DNA from: a bacterium
Lineage (GTDB): Bacteria; Planctomycetota; Planctomycetia; Pirellulales; Pirellulaceae
Assembly: GCA_016124445.1 (NCBI GenBank)
Contig: WGNR01000016.1
Span: 1 to 64,000, forward strand
Direction of reading: 5' to 3'
Length of the DNA stretch: 64,000 bases
Notes under the pieces: generated by a model
Database searches by the model: none
Told to the model about the DNA's origin: nothing
Seen by the model: only the letters and a program-made list of their open reading frames with translations
Position numbers and translations under genes: made by a program
In this document: positions 8,475-17,746 of the stretch, piece after piece
How positions within the stretch are numbered: position 1 is the first letter of the stretch
Layout of the letters: each line of letters starts with the position of its first letter

Positions 8475-9509
8475 ATGACCATGACCAGGCAGATTATTGG
8501 CGCCGCTGTGGCATTTGCCGCCATGATGGCTCCTTCGCTTTTGCTTGCCCAGGCTCCTCCGGTCCGCCTATCGCATACGTTGCAGCTAAAAGCAGCCGTT
8601 GGGCGTCAATACCCGCCGGTCGTCTCCCAGGTAGCAATCCATCCGGCTGGCAAGCTGATGGCGATTGCCGGCGACGATCACTTTGTCCGCATCATGGAAA
8701 TCTCGACCGGGCAGGTGATTTACACCCTCAAAGACCATACCGACTGGGTCCGGGCGGCGCAGTTTTCGCCGGATGGGCAAATGCTGGCGACTGCGGGCAA
8801 CGACCGCAAAGTTCTTCTGTGGGACGTCAAAGAGAACATCCAACTCAAAGCGGCTGGCGAATTCCCCAGCATGGTCGCTTCGCTCGCATTCAGTCCCGAT
8901 AGCGCGCGTCTGGCCGTCGCCGGTTTCGAGGACAAGGTCATCATTCACGACGCCCATACCGGCCAGATCCTGCATCGTTTGGACGCCGCAGGTACCGATC
9001 AACGATCCGTTTGTTTTTCGCCCGATGGCCAATTCGTCGCGGCGGGAGGACGTAGCGGGATCATCCGGATCTGGAATGCCCAGACTGGTTTGAAGGTCGA
9101 AGACATCAAGGCCCACACCGACCGTATTCAATGCCTGACCTACTCGGCCGACGGCAAGAAGATTATCTCAGCCGGCGACGAGCGCAAGCTCAAGGTGCAC
9201 GATGTTGCTTCCGGCGAGCAATTGGCGTCGATTTCGACTGGCGATGCCAAGGTGTATTCAATTTCGTTGGTCCGGCCTGATACGGTCGCGACCGGCGGAA
9301 GCGACAACGAAGTCCGGCTCTGGAGCCTGGATACGTATGAAGAAGTCGACCACGTGACAGGCCACGATGGCACTGTCGCTACGCTCGCTACCCAAGGGCA
9401 AACAATGATCTCCAGCGGATTCGATACCACGATCCGCGTTTGGGATCTGGGTAACGTGCGGAATTCCACCCCCGTGTTAACGGTCCCGGTCAGCCGTTTC
9501 TCGAATTAA
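8475..9509 (+). CDS. Secreted WD40-repeat protein
   Basis: A 344-aa protein with signal peptide 'MTMTRQIIGAAVAFAAMM...LLAQ' (cleavage about residue 26). The remainder is a WD40 propeller: repeats end in patterns such as 'VRIMEISTGQ', 'VLLWDVKEN', 'VIIHDAHTGQ', 'IRIWNAQTG', 'LKVHDVASGEQ', 'VRLWSLDTYEE' and 'IRVWDLGN', giving seven blades. The ATG has GAGGGAG upstream. It probably acts as a periplasmic interaction scaffold; no catalytic domain is attached. The giant surface protein starts 51 nt after its stop, so the two may share a transcript. Confidence 0.9.
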   Translation: MTMTRQIIGAAVAFAAMMAPSLLLAQAPPVRLSHTLQLKAAVGRQYPPVVSQVAIHPAGKLMAIAGDDHFVRIMEISTGQVIYTLKDHTDWVRAAQFSPDGQMLATAGNDRKVLLWDVKENIQLKAAGEFPSMVASLAFSPDSARLAVAGFEDKVIIHDAHTGQILHRLDAAGTDQRSVCFSPDGQFVAAGGRSGIIRIWNAQTGLKVEDIKAHTDRIQCLTYSADGKKIISAGDERKLKVHDVASGEQLASISTGDAKVYSISLVRPDTVATGGSDNEVRLWSLDTYEEVDHVTGHDGTVATLATQGQTMISSGFDTTIRVWDLGNVRNSTPVLTVPVSRFSN

Positions 9510-9560
9510 TTTGGTCACCATTTTCGCAGGGATGCGAAAGCAAGGCACAGGAGTCGCCTG

Positions 9561-12500
9561 ATGGGTTTCCACTATCGAGACGCATTGCGTCGTTTTCGTA
9601 ATTTCTTCACTGGCGGCAGGAATGCCGCGCTCAGCCGACAGGTCCGCTTGAACGGAGTCGAGCCACTCGAGGCCCGGCGAGTAATGGACGCCGACCCGAT
9701 CCAGGTTGGTGCGATCTATCATGAGCAAGACGGTTCGGATGGTGACGTACACGGCGATACGTTCCTGGTGACGTTCGACGGCGGTGCAGCCGGAACGCAA
9801 TTGACCAAGGTTGTCATCGACGGCGACCAGATCCATAACTTTGGCAACATTCCTGGGCTAAGTGTCGGGGACATTATCTTCGATACGGCCGATGGCGGGT
9901 TGGGTGCCGATGCTTCGTTCCCGTTTCAGGTGGTCTCGTCGACCGGTATCGATTCAGTCACGGCGACCGTCACCGATGGTGGGACCACGTTGACTTTGGA
10001 ATTCACCGGATTCGATGCGGGCGAAACGCTCGAGTTCTCGATCGATTGCGACGAAATCATCATCTACGATCCGAACAACCCTGGGGACAACCTGATCGAC
10101 CCGATCGCCTCGGGGGCCGAGTATCAAGGAAGTTTGCTGACGGCCGAATTCTCGGCACCGCACTACCAGGATACGACAATCAACACCCAGTTCTACGACA
10201 AATACGATCCCCTGCTCCAGGCATCGGGATTGAATTTGCCGGCCGACAACTCCGATGGTCACCGCGACCGAACCGACGGTGCGTTTGGCAGCATCGTACA
10301 GCAGCCGTTGCCGATCACGATCAGCGGTACCGTTTATAACGACCCGAACCTGAGCCTGACGCAGGATGCCGGCGAGCAAGGGATTGCCAACGTCAGCCTC
10401 TCGTTGTGGCAAAAAGTTAACGGAGTGTTTGTCGATACCGGCTACACAACCACGACCGATGCCAACGGCAACTACATCTTCGGCCAAGATCTGGGGCTTC
10501 AGCCGGGAACTTACCAGGTACGCGAAACGCAGCCGTCGGGCTACTTCAGCGTGGGTGCCGTGCCAGGTACGGTGGAAGGTATCACGTCAGGTTCGACGGT
10601 CCCCAACGATCCGGATGTCTTGACCGAGATCAGCATTCCGCTGGGCGGAACCAATGCCGTCGACTACGACTTTGCCGAAGCGAAGCCTGTTTCGATTGAT
10701 GGTTACGTTTATCACGACCGAAACAACAACGGCGTGAAAGAATCGGGCGAAGAAGGAATTGCCGGCGTTCAGATGCGCGTGCAAGGGGTCGACGTGCTGG
10801 GCAACATGCAGTCGTTCCTGGTCAACACCGACGCCAATGGCTATTACAACGTGACCGGCATGCCGCCAGGCATTTATGAAGTCACCGAAGTCATTCAGCC
10901 GGCGGCCTTCATGGATGGTCTCGATACGCCGGGTACCGTCAACGGGGTGACCAAGGGAAGTGCCGCCAACCCCGGCGATAAGATCAGCACCATCACGCTC
11001 AAAGGTGGCCAGGCTGGTATCAACTACAACTTCGGCGAAATCAAGCCGGCCGAAATCAGCGGTCATGTCCATCTGACCGACCCCGACGGTAACTGCTTCG
11101 GTGAAGAAGTGAACACCACGCCGGTTGAAGGTGCGGTGATCAATCTGTACGACGCTGGCGGCAACCTGATTGCCACCACCACCACCGATGCCAACGGCGA
11201 ATACAAATTCTCGAATCTGATGCCGGGCACCTACACGATTGAAGAAATCACCCCGCCTGGGCTGATCGATGGCGGCGACCATGTCGGTACGATCAATGGG
11301 ATCGAAGTGGGACAAAACAGCAGCAACGATCACCTCAGCGACATCCAGCTCCTTTCGGGCGACAGCGGTGTTGACTACGACTTCTGCGAGCATCTGCCCG
11401 CCACACTGTCCGGCTATGTCTATCACGATCGCAACAACGACGGCGTGCGCGATCCGGGCGAAGAAGGCATCGGCGGCGTGCTGGTGCAGCTGTACGACGA
11501 AAACGGCATCCAGGCGGGCCTGGCAATCACCGACGACAACGGCTACTACGAATTCACCAACCTGGTGAAAGGTCAGTACCGCATCGAAGAGCTTCAGCCG
11601 TTCGAGTACATGGATGGTCTCGATACGGCCGGTACCATCTTCGGCACCACGGTCGGTGCCGCGGTGAACCCTGGCGATCAGATCAACACGATCGACGTCA
11701 AATGGGGTGACCAGGGTATCGAGTACAACTTCGGCGAAATCAAGCTTGGGTCCCTCAGCGGTTATGTGTACCACGATCTGAACGTCGACGGGCATAAAGA
11801 CAGCGGCGAGCCGGGCATCGCGGACGTGACCGTCACGCTGATCAATACCGACACCAACGATACGTACGTCACCATCACCGACGAAAACGGCTATTACGAA
11901 TTCCAAAACCTGATCCCAGGCAACTACCGGGTTCTCGAAACGCAGCCAATTGCTTACCAGGATGGCCTGGACGAAGCAGGTACCATCAACGGTTCGGTAC
12001 GCGGTGTCGCCGTGAATCCTGGCGACGAGATCAACAGCATCACGATCGGCAGTGATGAGCACGGCATCAACTACAACTTTGGCGAGTACCTGTACGCGTC
12101 GATCTCAGGCAGTGTTTTCCTGACCGACCAGGACGGCAACTGCGTCCACGATACGCAAACGTCTCAGCCGGTTGTTGGTGCTGAAATTCAGCTGTATGAC
12201 TCCGCAGGCAATCTGCTGAAAACGACCACAACCGATGCCAGCGGCAACTACTACTTTGGCGAACTATTGCCAGGTGCCTACAGCGTGGTGGAAGTCACCC
12301 CGCCAGGTCTGATCGATGGCGATGAAGATGTCGGTACGATCAATGGTATCACCGTGGGCACCGTGGGTGGCAACGACAAGCTGGATGCCATCGTGCTTAA
12401 TGCCGGCCAAAACGGGATCAATTACAACTTCTGCGAAAGCCCACCGGCTGATCTGTCGGGTTACGTCTACCACGACCAGAACAACGATGGCATTCGTGAC

Positions 12501-14789
12501 GCTGGCGAAGCCGGTATTCCGGAAACGACGGTCAAGCTGTTCGACTCCAACGGCAACCTGGTCGATACGATGGTGACTGACTCCAACGGCTACTACCACT
12601 TCACCGGGCTATCGAAGGATGTCTATCGCATCGTGGAAGTCCAGCCGACCGGTTACCTCGACGGTTTGGACGCTGCGGGAACGATCAACGGCGTGACGAC
12701 CGGTGCGGCAACCAACCCAGGCGACGTGATCCACACGATCGACCTGAAGTTTGGCCAATCGGGTATCGAATACAACTTCGGCGAAGTCTTGCCGACCGCA
12801 ATCGGTGGCTATGTCTTTGTCGACACGAACGACGACTGTATTTTCCAAAGTACCGAAAGCCCAATCGTTGGCGTGACGATGAGCCTTTTGGATGCCCAGG
12901 GCAACGTGGTCGCGACGACCAAAACCGATGCCAACGGCCATTACAAATTCGATGGGCTGCCGCCGGGGAATTACACGGTGATCGAAACGCAGCCGTCTGG
13001 ATACTTCCAGGGCGGGCAGATCGATCGCAACGGACTGGCTGATACATCGGTTCAGGATACAATCTCGAAGATCATCACCCACTCGGGCGAATACCTCGAC
13101 TATCACGACTTCTGCGAGCTGCCGCCGGCGACTCTTTCCGGCTACGTGTTTCAAGATGGCCAGGTGATCTCGTCGACCAGCGGAACGTTGCCTTCGGATC
13201 TGTCGACAATTCGCGACGGTCAAAGAACTGCTGACGATACGATGCTTGCTGGGGTGTTGCTGGAACTGCGAGACGGTTTCAGCGGTGAGCCGATCTACGG
13301 CAACAGTTCTTCGGTCTTGCCGGGACTTTATGGCAACGGACCGATCCAGGTTTTGACCGATGCCAATGGGTTTTATCAGTTCACCGGGCTGAAGACTGGA
13401 TTTTATGCGGTCTACCAGGTGCAGCCCAACGGGTACATCGACGGTATCGATACGGCAGGCACGACCGGTGGTCTGGCCGTGAATCCCGACACGGCGACCA
13501 ACTCCGCCGCGAGTGCGGAAATCGCGGCCCTCTCGGTTGATCCTGGCAACGATGCGATCATTCGCATTTTTGTCGTTGGCGGTACCGAGTCGCGCGAAAA
13601 CAACTTCAGCGAAGTGCTCGTGATCCCATTCATTCCGCCGCCGGATACGCCGACTTATACGCCTCCGGTGGCACCTCCGATTGCTCCGGCCGCTCCGTTG
13701 GCTCCGCCCTACTTGCCGCCGGTGCAGCCGCTTCTGGTGCCGCTGATCGTGCCTCCTTACGGTGGATCGGCCATCGGGAATACATGGCACTTGAGCATCG
13801 TCGATGCAGGCAGCCCGCGTGGTAAGGAACCAGTCGCCACATCGGAATCGTTCTGGCTGACAGCGGCCAGCGGCGAGTTCAATCCGTGGAGTACCGAAAA
13901 CATGAGCCAGGCTCGTTGGTCCCTGATGGTGGCTGGCGAAAACGGTGAGGATGCTGAAACCCTCCAGCAACTGTTCGGTGCGAAAGGTGCGATCGGCGTC
14001 GCCGGTGATTTCAACGGCGACGGTGTGAGCGACCTGGGCGTGTTCATCGACGGACATTGGTACATCGACCTGAACGGCAATGGCCGTTGGGACGAAGAGG
14101 ACATGTACGCCAAGCTGGGGCACGACGGCGATCAGCCGGTAGTTGGTGACTGGGATGGTGACGGCAAAGACGATATCGGTATCTACGGCAAGGCCTGGCC
14201 GAACGATCCTCGTGCCGTGAAAGAAGAACCTGGCTTGCCTGACGTTGCGAACAGTATGCTCTCGGTCGAAAAACCGAAGAACATTCCGCCGCGGCAGGAA
14301 CATGCTCCGCTGGGAACGCGGGTCATGAAGATCGCACAGCATGGCAAATTCCGCCAGGACCTGATCGACCATACCTTCCACTTCGGTGTCGGCGGCGACC
14401 ATGCCGTGGTCGGCGATTTCAACGGCGACGGCATCAGCACAATCGCCGTCTTCCGTGACGGTGTCTGGCACGTCGACATGAACGGCGACGGCCGCTGGAC
14501 CCCGGAAGTCGACGCCGTGTTTGCCTATGGTGAACATGGCGACCTGCCAGTGGTGGGTGACTGGAATGGCGACGGAATCGACGAACTGGGTATCTATCGT
14601 GGCGGCAGTTGGATGGTCGACGATAACGGCAACCATCAGATGGATCCGACCGACAAGGTATTCCAGCTAGGCGATTGGGACGACATTCCGGCATCTGGCG
14701 ACTGGGACGGTGATGGCACCGACGATCCTGGTGTCTTCCACGCCAACAAGGAAGCCGCGGTGACGGTTGCCAATCGCAAGGCCGGCTAA
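9561..14789 (+). CDS. Giant surface protein: SdrD-B repeats and FG-GAP-like C-terminus
   Basis: A 1742-aa acidic extracellular protein. The N-terminus is basic, lacks a hydrophobic core, and carries 'LNGVEPLEARRVMDAD' (about 30-45), like the LEPR-XLL-type motif of planctomycete surface proteins. An N-terminal beta domain precedes nine SdrD-B/Cna-B-type repeats starting near residues 253, 377, 497, 614, 730, 846, 963, 1079 and 1190, spaced about 117 aa. Typical units read 'GYVYHDRNNNGVKESGEEGI ... DANGYY ... GIYEVTE'. Repeats 3, 6 and 8 each hold one Cys near the start and one in a terminal 'DFCE/NFCE'. A Pro-rich spacer (about 1355-1400) leads to Ca-binding-like 'DFNGDG/DWDGDG' repeats (about 1480-1735). 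A role in adhesion or the cell surface is inferred. Confidence 0.93.
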   Translation: MGFHYRDALRRFRNFFTGGRNAALSRQVRLNGVEPLEARRVMDADPIQVGAIYHEQDGSDGDVHGDTFLVTFDGGAAGTQLTKVVIDGDQIHNFGNIPGLSVGDIIFDTADGGLGADASFPFQVVSSTGIDSVTATVTDGGTTLTLEFTGFDAGETLEFSIDCDEIIIYDPNNPGDNLIDPIASGAEYQGSLLTAEFSAPHYQDTTINTQFYDKYDPLLQASGLNLPADNSDGHRDRTDGAFGSIVQQPLPITISGTVYNDPNLSLTQDAGEQGIANVSLSLWQKVNGVFVDTGYTTTTDANGNYIFGQDLGLQPGTYQVRETQPSGYFSVGAVPGTVEGITSGSTVPNDPDVLTEISIPLGGTNAVDYDFAEAKPVSIDGYVYHDRNNNGVKESGEEGIAGVQMRVQGVDVLGNMQSFLVNTDANGYYNVTGMPPGIYEVTEVIQPAAFMDGLDTPGTVNGVTKGSAANPGDKISTITLKGGQAGINYNFGEIKPAEISGHVHLTDPDGNCFGEEVNTTPVEGAVINLYDAGGNLIATTTTDANGEYKFSNLMPGTYTIEEITPPGLIDGGDHVGTINGIEVGQNSSNDHLSDIQLLSGDSGVDYDFCEHLPATLSGYVYHDRNNDGVRDPGEEGIGGVLVQLYDENGIQAGLAITDDNGYYEFTNLVKGQYRIEELQPFEYMDGLDTAGTIFGTTVGAAVNPGDQINTIDVKWGDQGIEYNFGEIKLGSLSGYVYHDLNVDGHKDSGEPGIADVTVTLINTDTNDTYVTITDENGYYEFQNLIPGNYRVLETQPIAYQDGLDEAGTINGSVRGVAVNPGDEINSITIGSDEHGINYNFGEYLYASISGSVFLTDQDGNCVHDTQTSQPVVGAEIQLYDSAGNLLKTTTTDASGNYYFGELLPGAYSVVEVTPPGLIDGDEDVGTINGITVGTVGGNDKLDAIVLNAGQNGINYNFCESPPADLSGYVYHDQNNDGIRDAGEAGIPETTVKLFDSNGNLVDTMVTDSNGYYHFTGLSKDVYRIVEVQPTGYLDGLDAAGTINGVTTGAATNPGDVIHTIDLKFGQSGIEYNFGEVLPTAIGGYVFVDTNDDCIFQSTESPIVGVTMSLLDAQGNVVATTKTDANGHYKFDGLPPGNYTVIETQPSGYFQGGQIDRNGLADTSVQDTISKIITHSGEYLDYHDFCELPPATLSGYVFQDGQVISSTSGTLPSDLSTIRDGQRTADDTMLAGVLLELRDGFSGEPIYGNSSSVLPGLYGNGPIQVLTDANGFYQFTGLKTGFYAVYQVQPNGYIDGIDTAGTTGGLAVNPDTATNSAASAEIAALSVDPGNDAIIRIFVVGGTESRENNFSEVLVIPFIPPPDTPTYTPPVAPPIAPAAPLAPPYLPPVQPLLVPLIVPPYGGSAIGNTWHLSIVDAGSPRGKEPVATSESFWLTAASGEFNPWSTENMSQARWSLMVAGENGEDAETLQQLFGAKGAIGVAGDFNGDGVSDLGVFIDGHWYIDLNGNGRWDEEDMYAKLGHDGDQPVVGDWDGDGKDDIGIYGKAWPNDPRAVKEEPGLPDVANSMLSVEKPKNIPPRQEHAPLGTRVMKIAQHGKFRQDLIDHTFHFGVGGDHAVVGDFNGDGISTIAVFRDGVWHVDMNGDGRWTPEVDAVFAYGEHGDLPVVGDWNGDGIDELGIYRGGSWMVDDNGNHQMDPTDKVFQLGDWDDIPASGDWDGDGTDDPGVFHANKEAAVTVANRKAG
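10690..13130 (+). repeat. About 350-bp tandem coding repeats (SdrD-B units 2-8)
   Basis: Seven consecutive coding units start at about 10690, 11050, 11401, 11750, 12098, 12448 and 12796, a period of roughly 348-360 bp. Each encodes one SdrD-B domain. They share codon-level blocks such as those for 'DANGYY' and 'GTINGV', which points to expansion by duplication. Confidence 0.85.
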
Positions 14790-14803
14790 CAGTTTGACAA
14801 TCC

Positions 14804-14849
14804 AGTAAGGTGCGAGCCGCGAAAAGCATCGCACCTTACTTTCCTTTTT
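14804..14849 (+). terminator. Terminator-like hairpin after the surface protein
   Basis: A 12-bp stem AGTAAGGTGCGA / TCGCACCTTACT with a 13-nt loop, followed by TTCCTTTTTG. It begins 14 nt after the stop. The stem and loop resemble one arm of the palindromic element at 39719. Confidence 0.8.
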
Positions 14850-14947
14850 GATCTCCAACGAATCATTGGATTCGTTTTGCCGCGGGTTGACTCGCCCATT
14901 CTCGGACCGCAGAATCAGCTGGAATCTAATCTTTTCTCCGGCCGAAT

Positions 14948-15559
14948 ATGAACGACACCTCGCTCAGTCTGCTCAATCGCCTCCGCCAATCTCCAGAGTC
15001 CCAGTCGTGGACTCGGCTCGTCGAGTTGTATGCACCGCTGATCCGGGCATGGTTGCGAAAGTACGACGTGCAAGAGAGCGATGCTGAGGACCTTGTGCAA
15101 GAGGTTATGCTGGCCGTTTCCAAGGACCTCGCCAAGTTCGAGCACAAAGGGCAACCGGGTGCTTTTCGGGCGTGGCTCAAGGGGATTCTGGTCAATCGGC
15201 TGCGGAACTTCTGGCGAACGCGAGATCGACGTCGAGAGGTGGGTGGCGATTCGGATATCGACCAACGGCTGGCTCAGCTGGAAAACCCTTCCAGTGAATT
15301 AAGCCGCCTCTGGAACGAGGAACACGACCAGTACGTGTTGCGACAACTTCTTCAGCTGGTCAAACCACATTTCGCTCCCAACACGTGGACGGCGTTCTAT
15401 CGGGTCGCCCTGGCGGGGGAAAAGCCGCGGGATGTTGCCGCCGAACTGGAAATTTCGCTGAACGCCGTGGTGACTGCTAAGTCTAGGGTGCTTAGCAGGT
15501 TACGGCATGAAGCCGAAGGGCTTGTTGATTCTTCCTGCGGTTTTGCGGTCGAAGACTAA
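14948..15559 (+). CDS. ECF-type RNA polymerase sigma factor
   Basis: A 203-aa extracytoplasmic-function sigma factor. Region 2 spans about 15-85 with 'LYAPLIRAWLRKYDVQESDAEDLVQEVML', and 'FRAWLKGILVNRLRNFWR' is typical of planctomycete ECF groups. Region 4 is about 135-195 with 'WTAFYRVALAGEKPRDVAAELEISLNAVVTAKSRVLSRLR', the -35 binding helix-turn-helix. It redirects RNA polymerase to a dedicated regulon. It is followed after 109 nt by a kinase with an anti-sigma-like zinc motif, the usual planctomycete arrangement in which the neighbouring kinase controls the sigma factor. Confidence 0.93.
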   Translation: MNDTSLSLLNRLRQSPESQSWTRLVELYAPLIRAWLRKYDVQESDAEDLVQEVMLAVSKDLAKFEHKGQPGAFRAWLKGILVNRLRNFWRTRDRRREVGGDSDIDQRLAQLENPSSELSRLWNEEHDQYVLRQLLQLVKPHFAPNTWTAFYRVALAGEKPRDVAAELEISLNAVVTAKSRVLSRLRHEAEGLVDSSCGFAVED

Positions 15560-15668
15560 CATGTTTCGCCGCGACCGGTTCTTAATAGATAGCGGCAAGT
15601 TGCTCGCGGACGCATGCGTCGGTGTCCGGGCGAACGAGTGCTGAAGATTCAACCACGGAGAGTTCCCG

Positions 15669-17279
15669 GTGCCAGAGCAACCCAGCCACCCAACGCCTGA
15701 CCAGCTCAACGCTTACGGGCTTGGTCAACTGCCTTCTGACGAAGCAACCGTCATCGAGAAGCACATCAGCGAGTGCGAACCTTGCTGCGAGACTATTGCC
15801 GATCTGGCAGGCAACGACACATTCCTCGGCCTGCTCCAAAATGCCGAGCGAACCGTCGATCAGCAATCGGGCCCGACAAGCCAGAATTCAGACGGCGTTC
15901 CTGGACCGCTCGCCGAGCATTCCCGCTACGAGATCCTTGGCCTGGTTGGTAAAGGAGGGATGGGCGATGTCTACAAAGCCAGGCACCGCAAGATGCAGCG
16001 CACGGTAGCGCTGAAGGTCATCAAACGTGAACTGGTTCGGCAATCGGAAGCGGTCGATCGTTTTCATCGCGAGGTCAGGGCTGCCGCCCAGTTGTCGCAT
16101 CCCAACATCGTCACTTCGCACGACGCCGACCAGGCAGGCGATTTCCACTTCATGGTGATGGAGTACGTCGATGGGGTTGACCTTGCCCAGGTTGTTCGGG
16201 ACCGAGGAGCGTTGCCGATTCGCGAAGCGTGCGATTACATCCGCCAGGCCGCCCTTGGACTGCAGCACGCGCACCAGCAAGGCATGGTCCACCGCGACAT
16301 CAAACCTCATAACCTGATGGTCATGGCCGATGGAACGGTGAAGGTTCTCGACTTCGGCCTGGCTTCACTCGCACCACGCACGCTGCCTGATGCCGATGCC
16401 GCCGAAGCTGACAGCGATTTGACGATCGCCGGCGCGATCATGGGTACTCCTGATTTCATTTCGCCCGAGCAAGCCAACGACGCCCGCCAGGCCGATATCC
16501 GTAGCGACATTTACAGCTTGGGAGCGACGTTCTATTTCCTGCTTTCCGGGCGTCCGCTGTTTGCGGAGGGGAGTGTCATGCAGAAGCTAAAAAGCCATGC
16601 CCAAGCCGAACCGGAGCCACTTCAGTCGCTCCGCGAAGACGTCCCCCCAGAGCTAGTCGCCGTCGTAAGAAAGATGATTGCGAAGAATCCGGAAGAGCGA
16701 TATCAAACCCCGGAAGAAGTTGCCAACGTCCTGGAGGCGTTCCTGCAAGCCTCGTCTGGGCAAGAGCAATCAAGCGGAGGGAACCTCTCCGGCGGAGGCG
16801 GACAGAACATTGGCACCAGTGAAGGAGGCCCTGACTGGCTGGGGATCGTAGCCCAAGGACTTTTTATCCTGGCGTGGATTCCCGTGTTGCTCATGCTTTT
16901 GGCAATGTTTTCGACGGACGAAGCCACCGTTGAGGATGGTTATCGCACGTGGTACTACGTGATCGCCGCGTTTTTCCTGTCATCCATTTCAGGGGTCGCG
17001 TATGGCATCCACAAAGTAAGATTGAACAATCGCCAACTAAGTCGCGGCGGTCGAAGCCTGCTTCACTGGGTAACCGTTGGAATTGTGCTGTTTATCGTTT
17101 TAGCGGACATCATCGTGTTCGTCCTCCCAGCGATCGGCCTGATGGAAATACTTATCTTGCTGCTGGTCTTGCCTGTGGTTTTATTGGTGGGGTTGGTGGC
17201 TGCATGGGCGATTTGGAATAAGGTCATTCGCCCTGTCTTCATTTCCAGCGACCAAAACGACACCACGTCCAACGCGTGA
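15669..17279 (+). CDS. Ser/Thr protein kinase with N-terminal zinc-finger (anti-sigma-like) motif
   Basis: A 536-aa membrane kinase. Residues 32-39 form HxxxCxxC (H32, C36, C39), the zinc-binding motif of anti-sigma ZAS/zf-HC2 domains. The Hanks-type kinase domain spans about 85-345, with glycine loop 'GKGGMGDVYKA', 'VALKVIK' lysine, catalytic 'HRDIKPHNLM' and 'DFGLASL'. The C-terminal third has a Gly/Ser linker and four or more hydrophobic segments (about 392-415, 428-448, 466-517). GTG start at 15669 with GGAGAG upstream. It presumably regulates the adjacent ECF sigma factor by binding and/or phosphorylation at the inner membrane. The partnership is inference from gene order and the zinc motif. 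Confidence 0.93.
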   Translation: MPEQPSHPTPDQLNAYGLGQLPSDEATVIEKHISECEPCCETIADLAGNDTFLGLLQNAERTVDQQSGPTSQNSDGVPGPLAEHSRYEILGLVGKGGMGDVYKARHRKMQRTVALKVIKRELVRQSEAVDRFHREVRAAAQLSHPNIVTSHDADQAGDFHFMVMEYVDGVDLAQVVRDRGALPIREACDYIRQAALGLQHAHQQGMVHRDIKPHNLMVMADGTVKVLDFGLASLAPRTLPDADAAEADSDLTIAGAIMGTPDFISPEQANDARQADIRSDIYSLGATFYFLLSGRPLFAEGSVMQKLKSHAQAEPEPLQSLREDVPPELVAVVRKMIAKNPEERYQTPEEVANVLEAFLQASSGQEQSSGGNLSGGGGQNIGTSEGGPDWLGIVAQGLFILAWIPVLLMLLAMFSTDEATVEDGYRTWYYVIAAFFLSSISGVAYGIHKVRLNNRQLSRGGRSLLHWVTVGIVLFIVLADIIVFVLPAIGLMEILILLLVLPVVLLVGLVAAWAIWNKVIRPVFISSDQNDTTSNA

Positions 17280-17313
17280 ACGCGAACATTCGCAGAATTG
17301 AAAGGAAAACAAC

Positions 17314-17658
17314 ATGGCTCGCATGCTTCCATTGATACTTCTACTGCTTCCGATCGTGTTAACCGGATGCAATCCACCAGAGGACAAGTCGACCCTCGGC
17401 ACTCACGTTTTGACCATCATCGATACTTCCGGAAAGAAGCCGGCAGGGGGGACCTCTGGGACTTACGTCGACGATGTTTCCGGAACAAAAGCCGGTTCCT
17501 TTGAAAGTGCGAACGGACGATACAAGATCACGCTGGTCAACGAAGTTCTGACGATCAACGGCGACAAATACACGCTCAAAAATCCGAGCGACGAGATCCG
17601 CATCGTGGACGACCGAGTCGAGATCAACGGCGTCGAGGCCCATCCCGATACGAAATAA
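17314..17658 (+). CDS. Small lipoprotein downstream of the kinase
   Basis: A 114-aa protein with lipobox 'LLLLPIVLTGC' (Cys at residue 19) and GAAAGGA ribosome site. The mature part, with 'YKITLVNEVLTINGDKYTL' and 'IRIVDDRVEINGVEA', is a compact beta-rich domain of about 90 residues without recognised family. It starts 34 nt after the kinase and is probably in the same transcript as the sigma factor and kinase, so it could be an envelope component of that signalling unit. Confidence 0.8.
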   Translation: MARMLPLILLLLPIVLTGCNPPEDKSTLGTHVLTIIDTSGKKPAGGTSGTYVDDVSGTKAGSFESANGRYKITLVNEVLTINGDKYTLKNPSDEIRIVDDRVEINGVEAHPDTK

Positions 17659-17746
17659 CCTCGTCGCCTGGTGCCGCTGGATCCGCCAGTGTGAATTTGC
17701 TGAATCGGTCTCCACTTCCCACTGGCGAAGCCAATGGGAACCTACG

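Noticed and set aside
10587..12062. 491-aa open frame on the minus strand inside the surface protein
   Set aside because: Antisense to the SdrD-B repeats; it mirrors the repeat period, has no ribosome site or family feature, and the plus-strand protein is clearly real.
10690..13130. Regular spacing of repeats considered as a CRISPR array
   Set aside because: The period is about 350 bp and every unit is coding for a protein domain; there are no short direct repeats or spacers.
12609..14636. 675-aa minus-strand open frame
   Set aside because: Shadow of the surface-protein gene caused by its codon bias; repeats in it follow the plus-strand domains.
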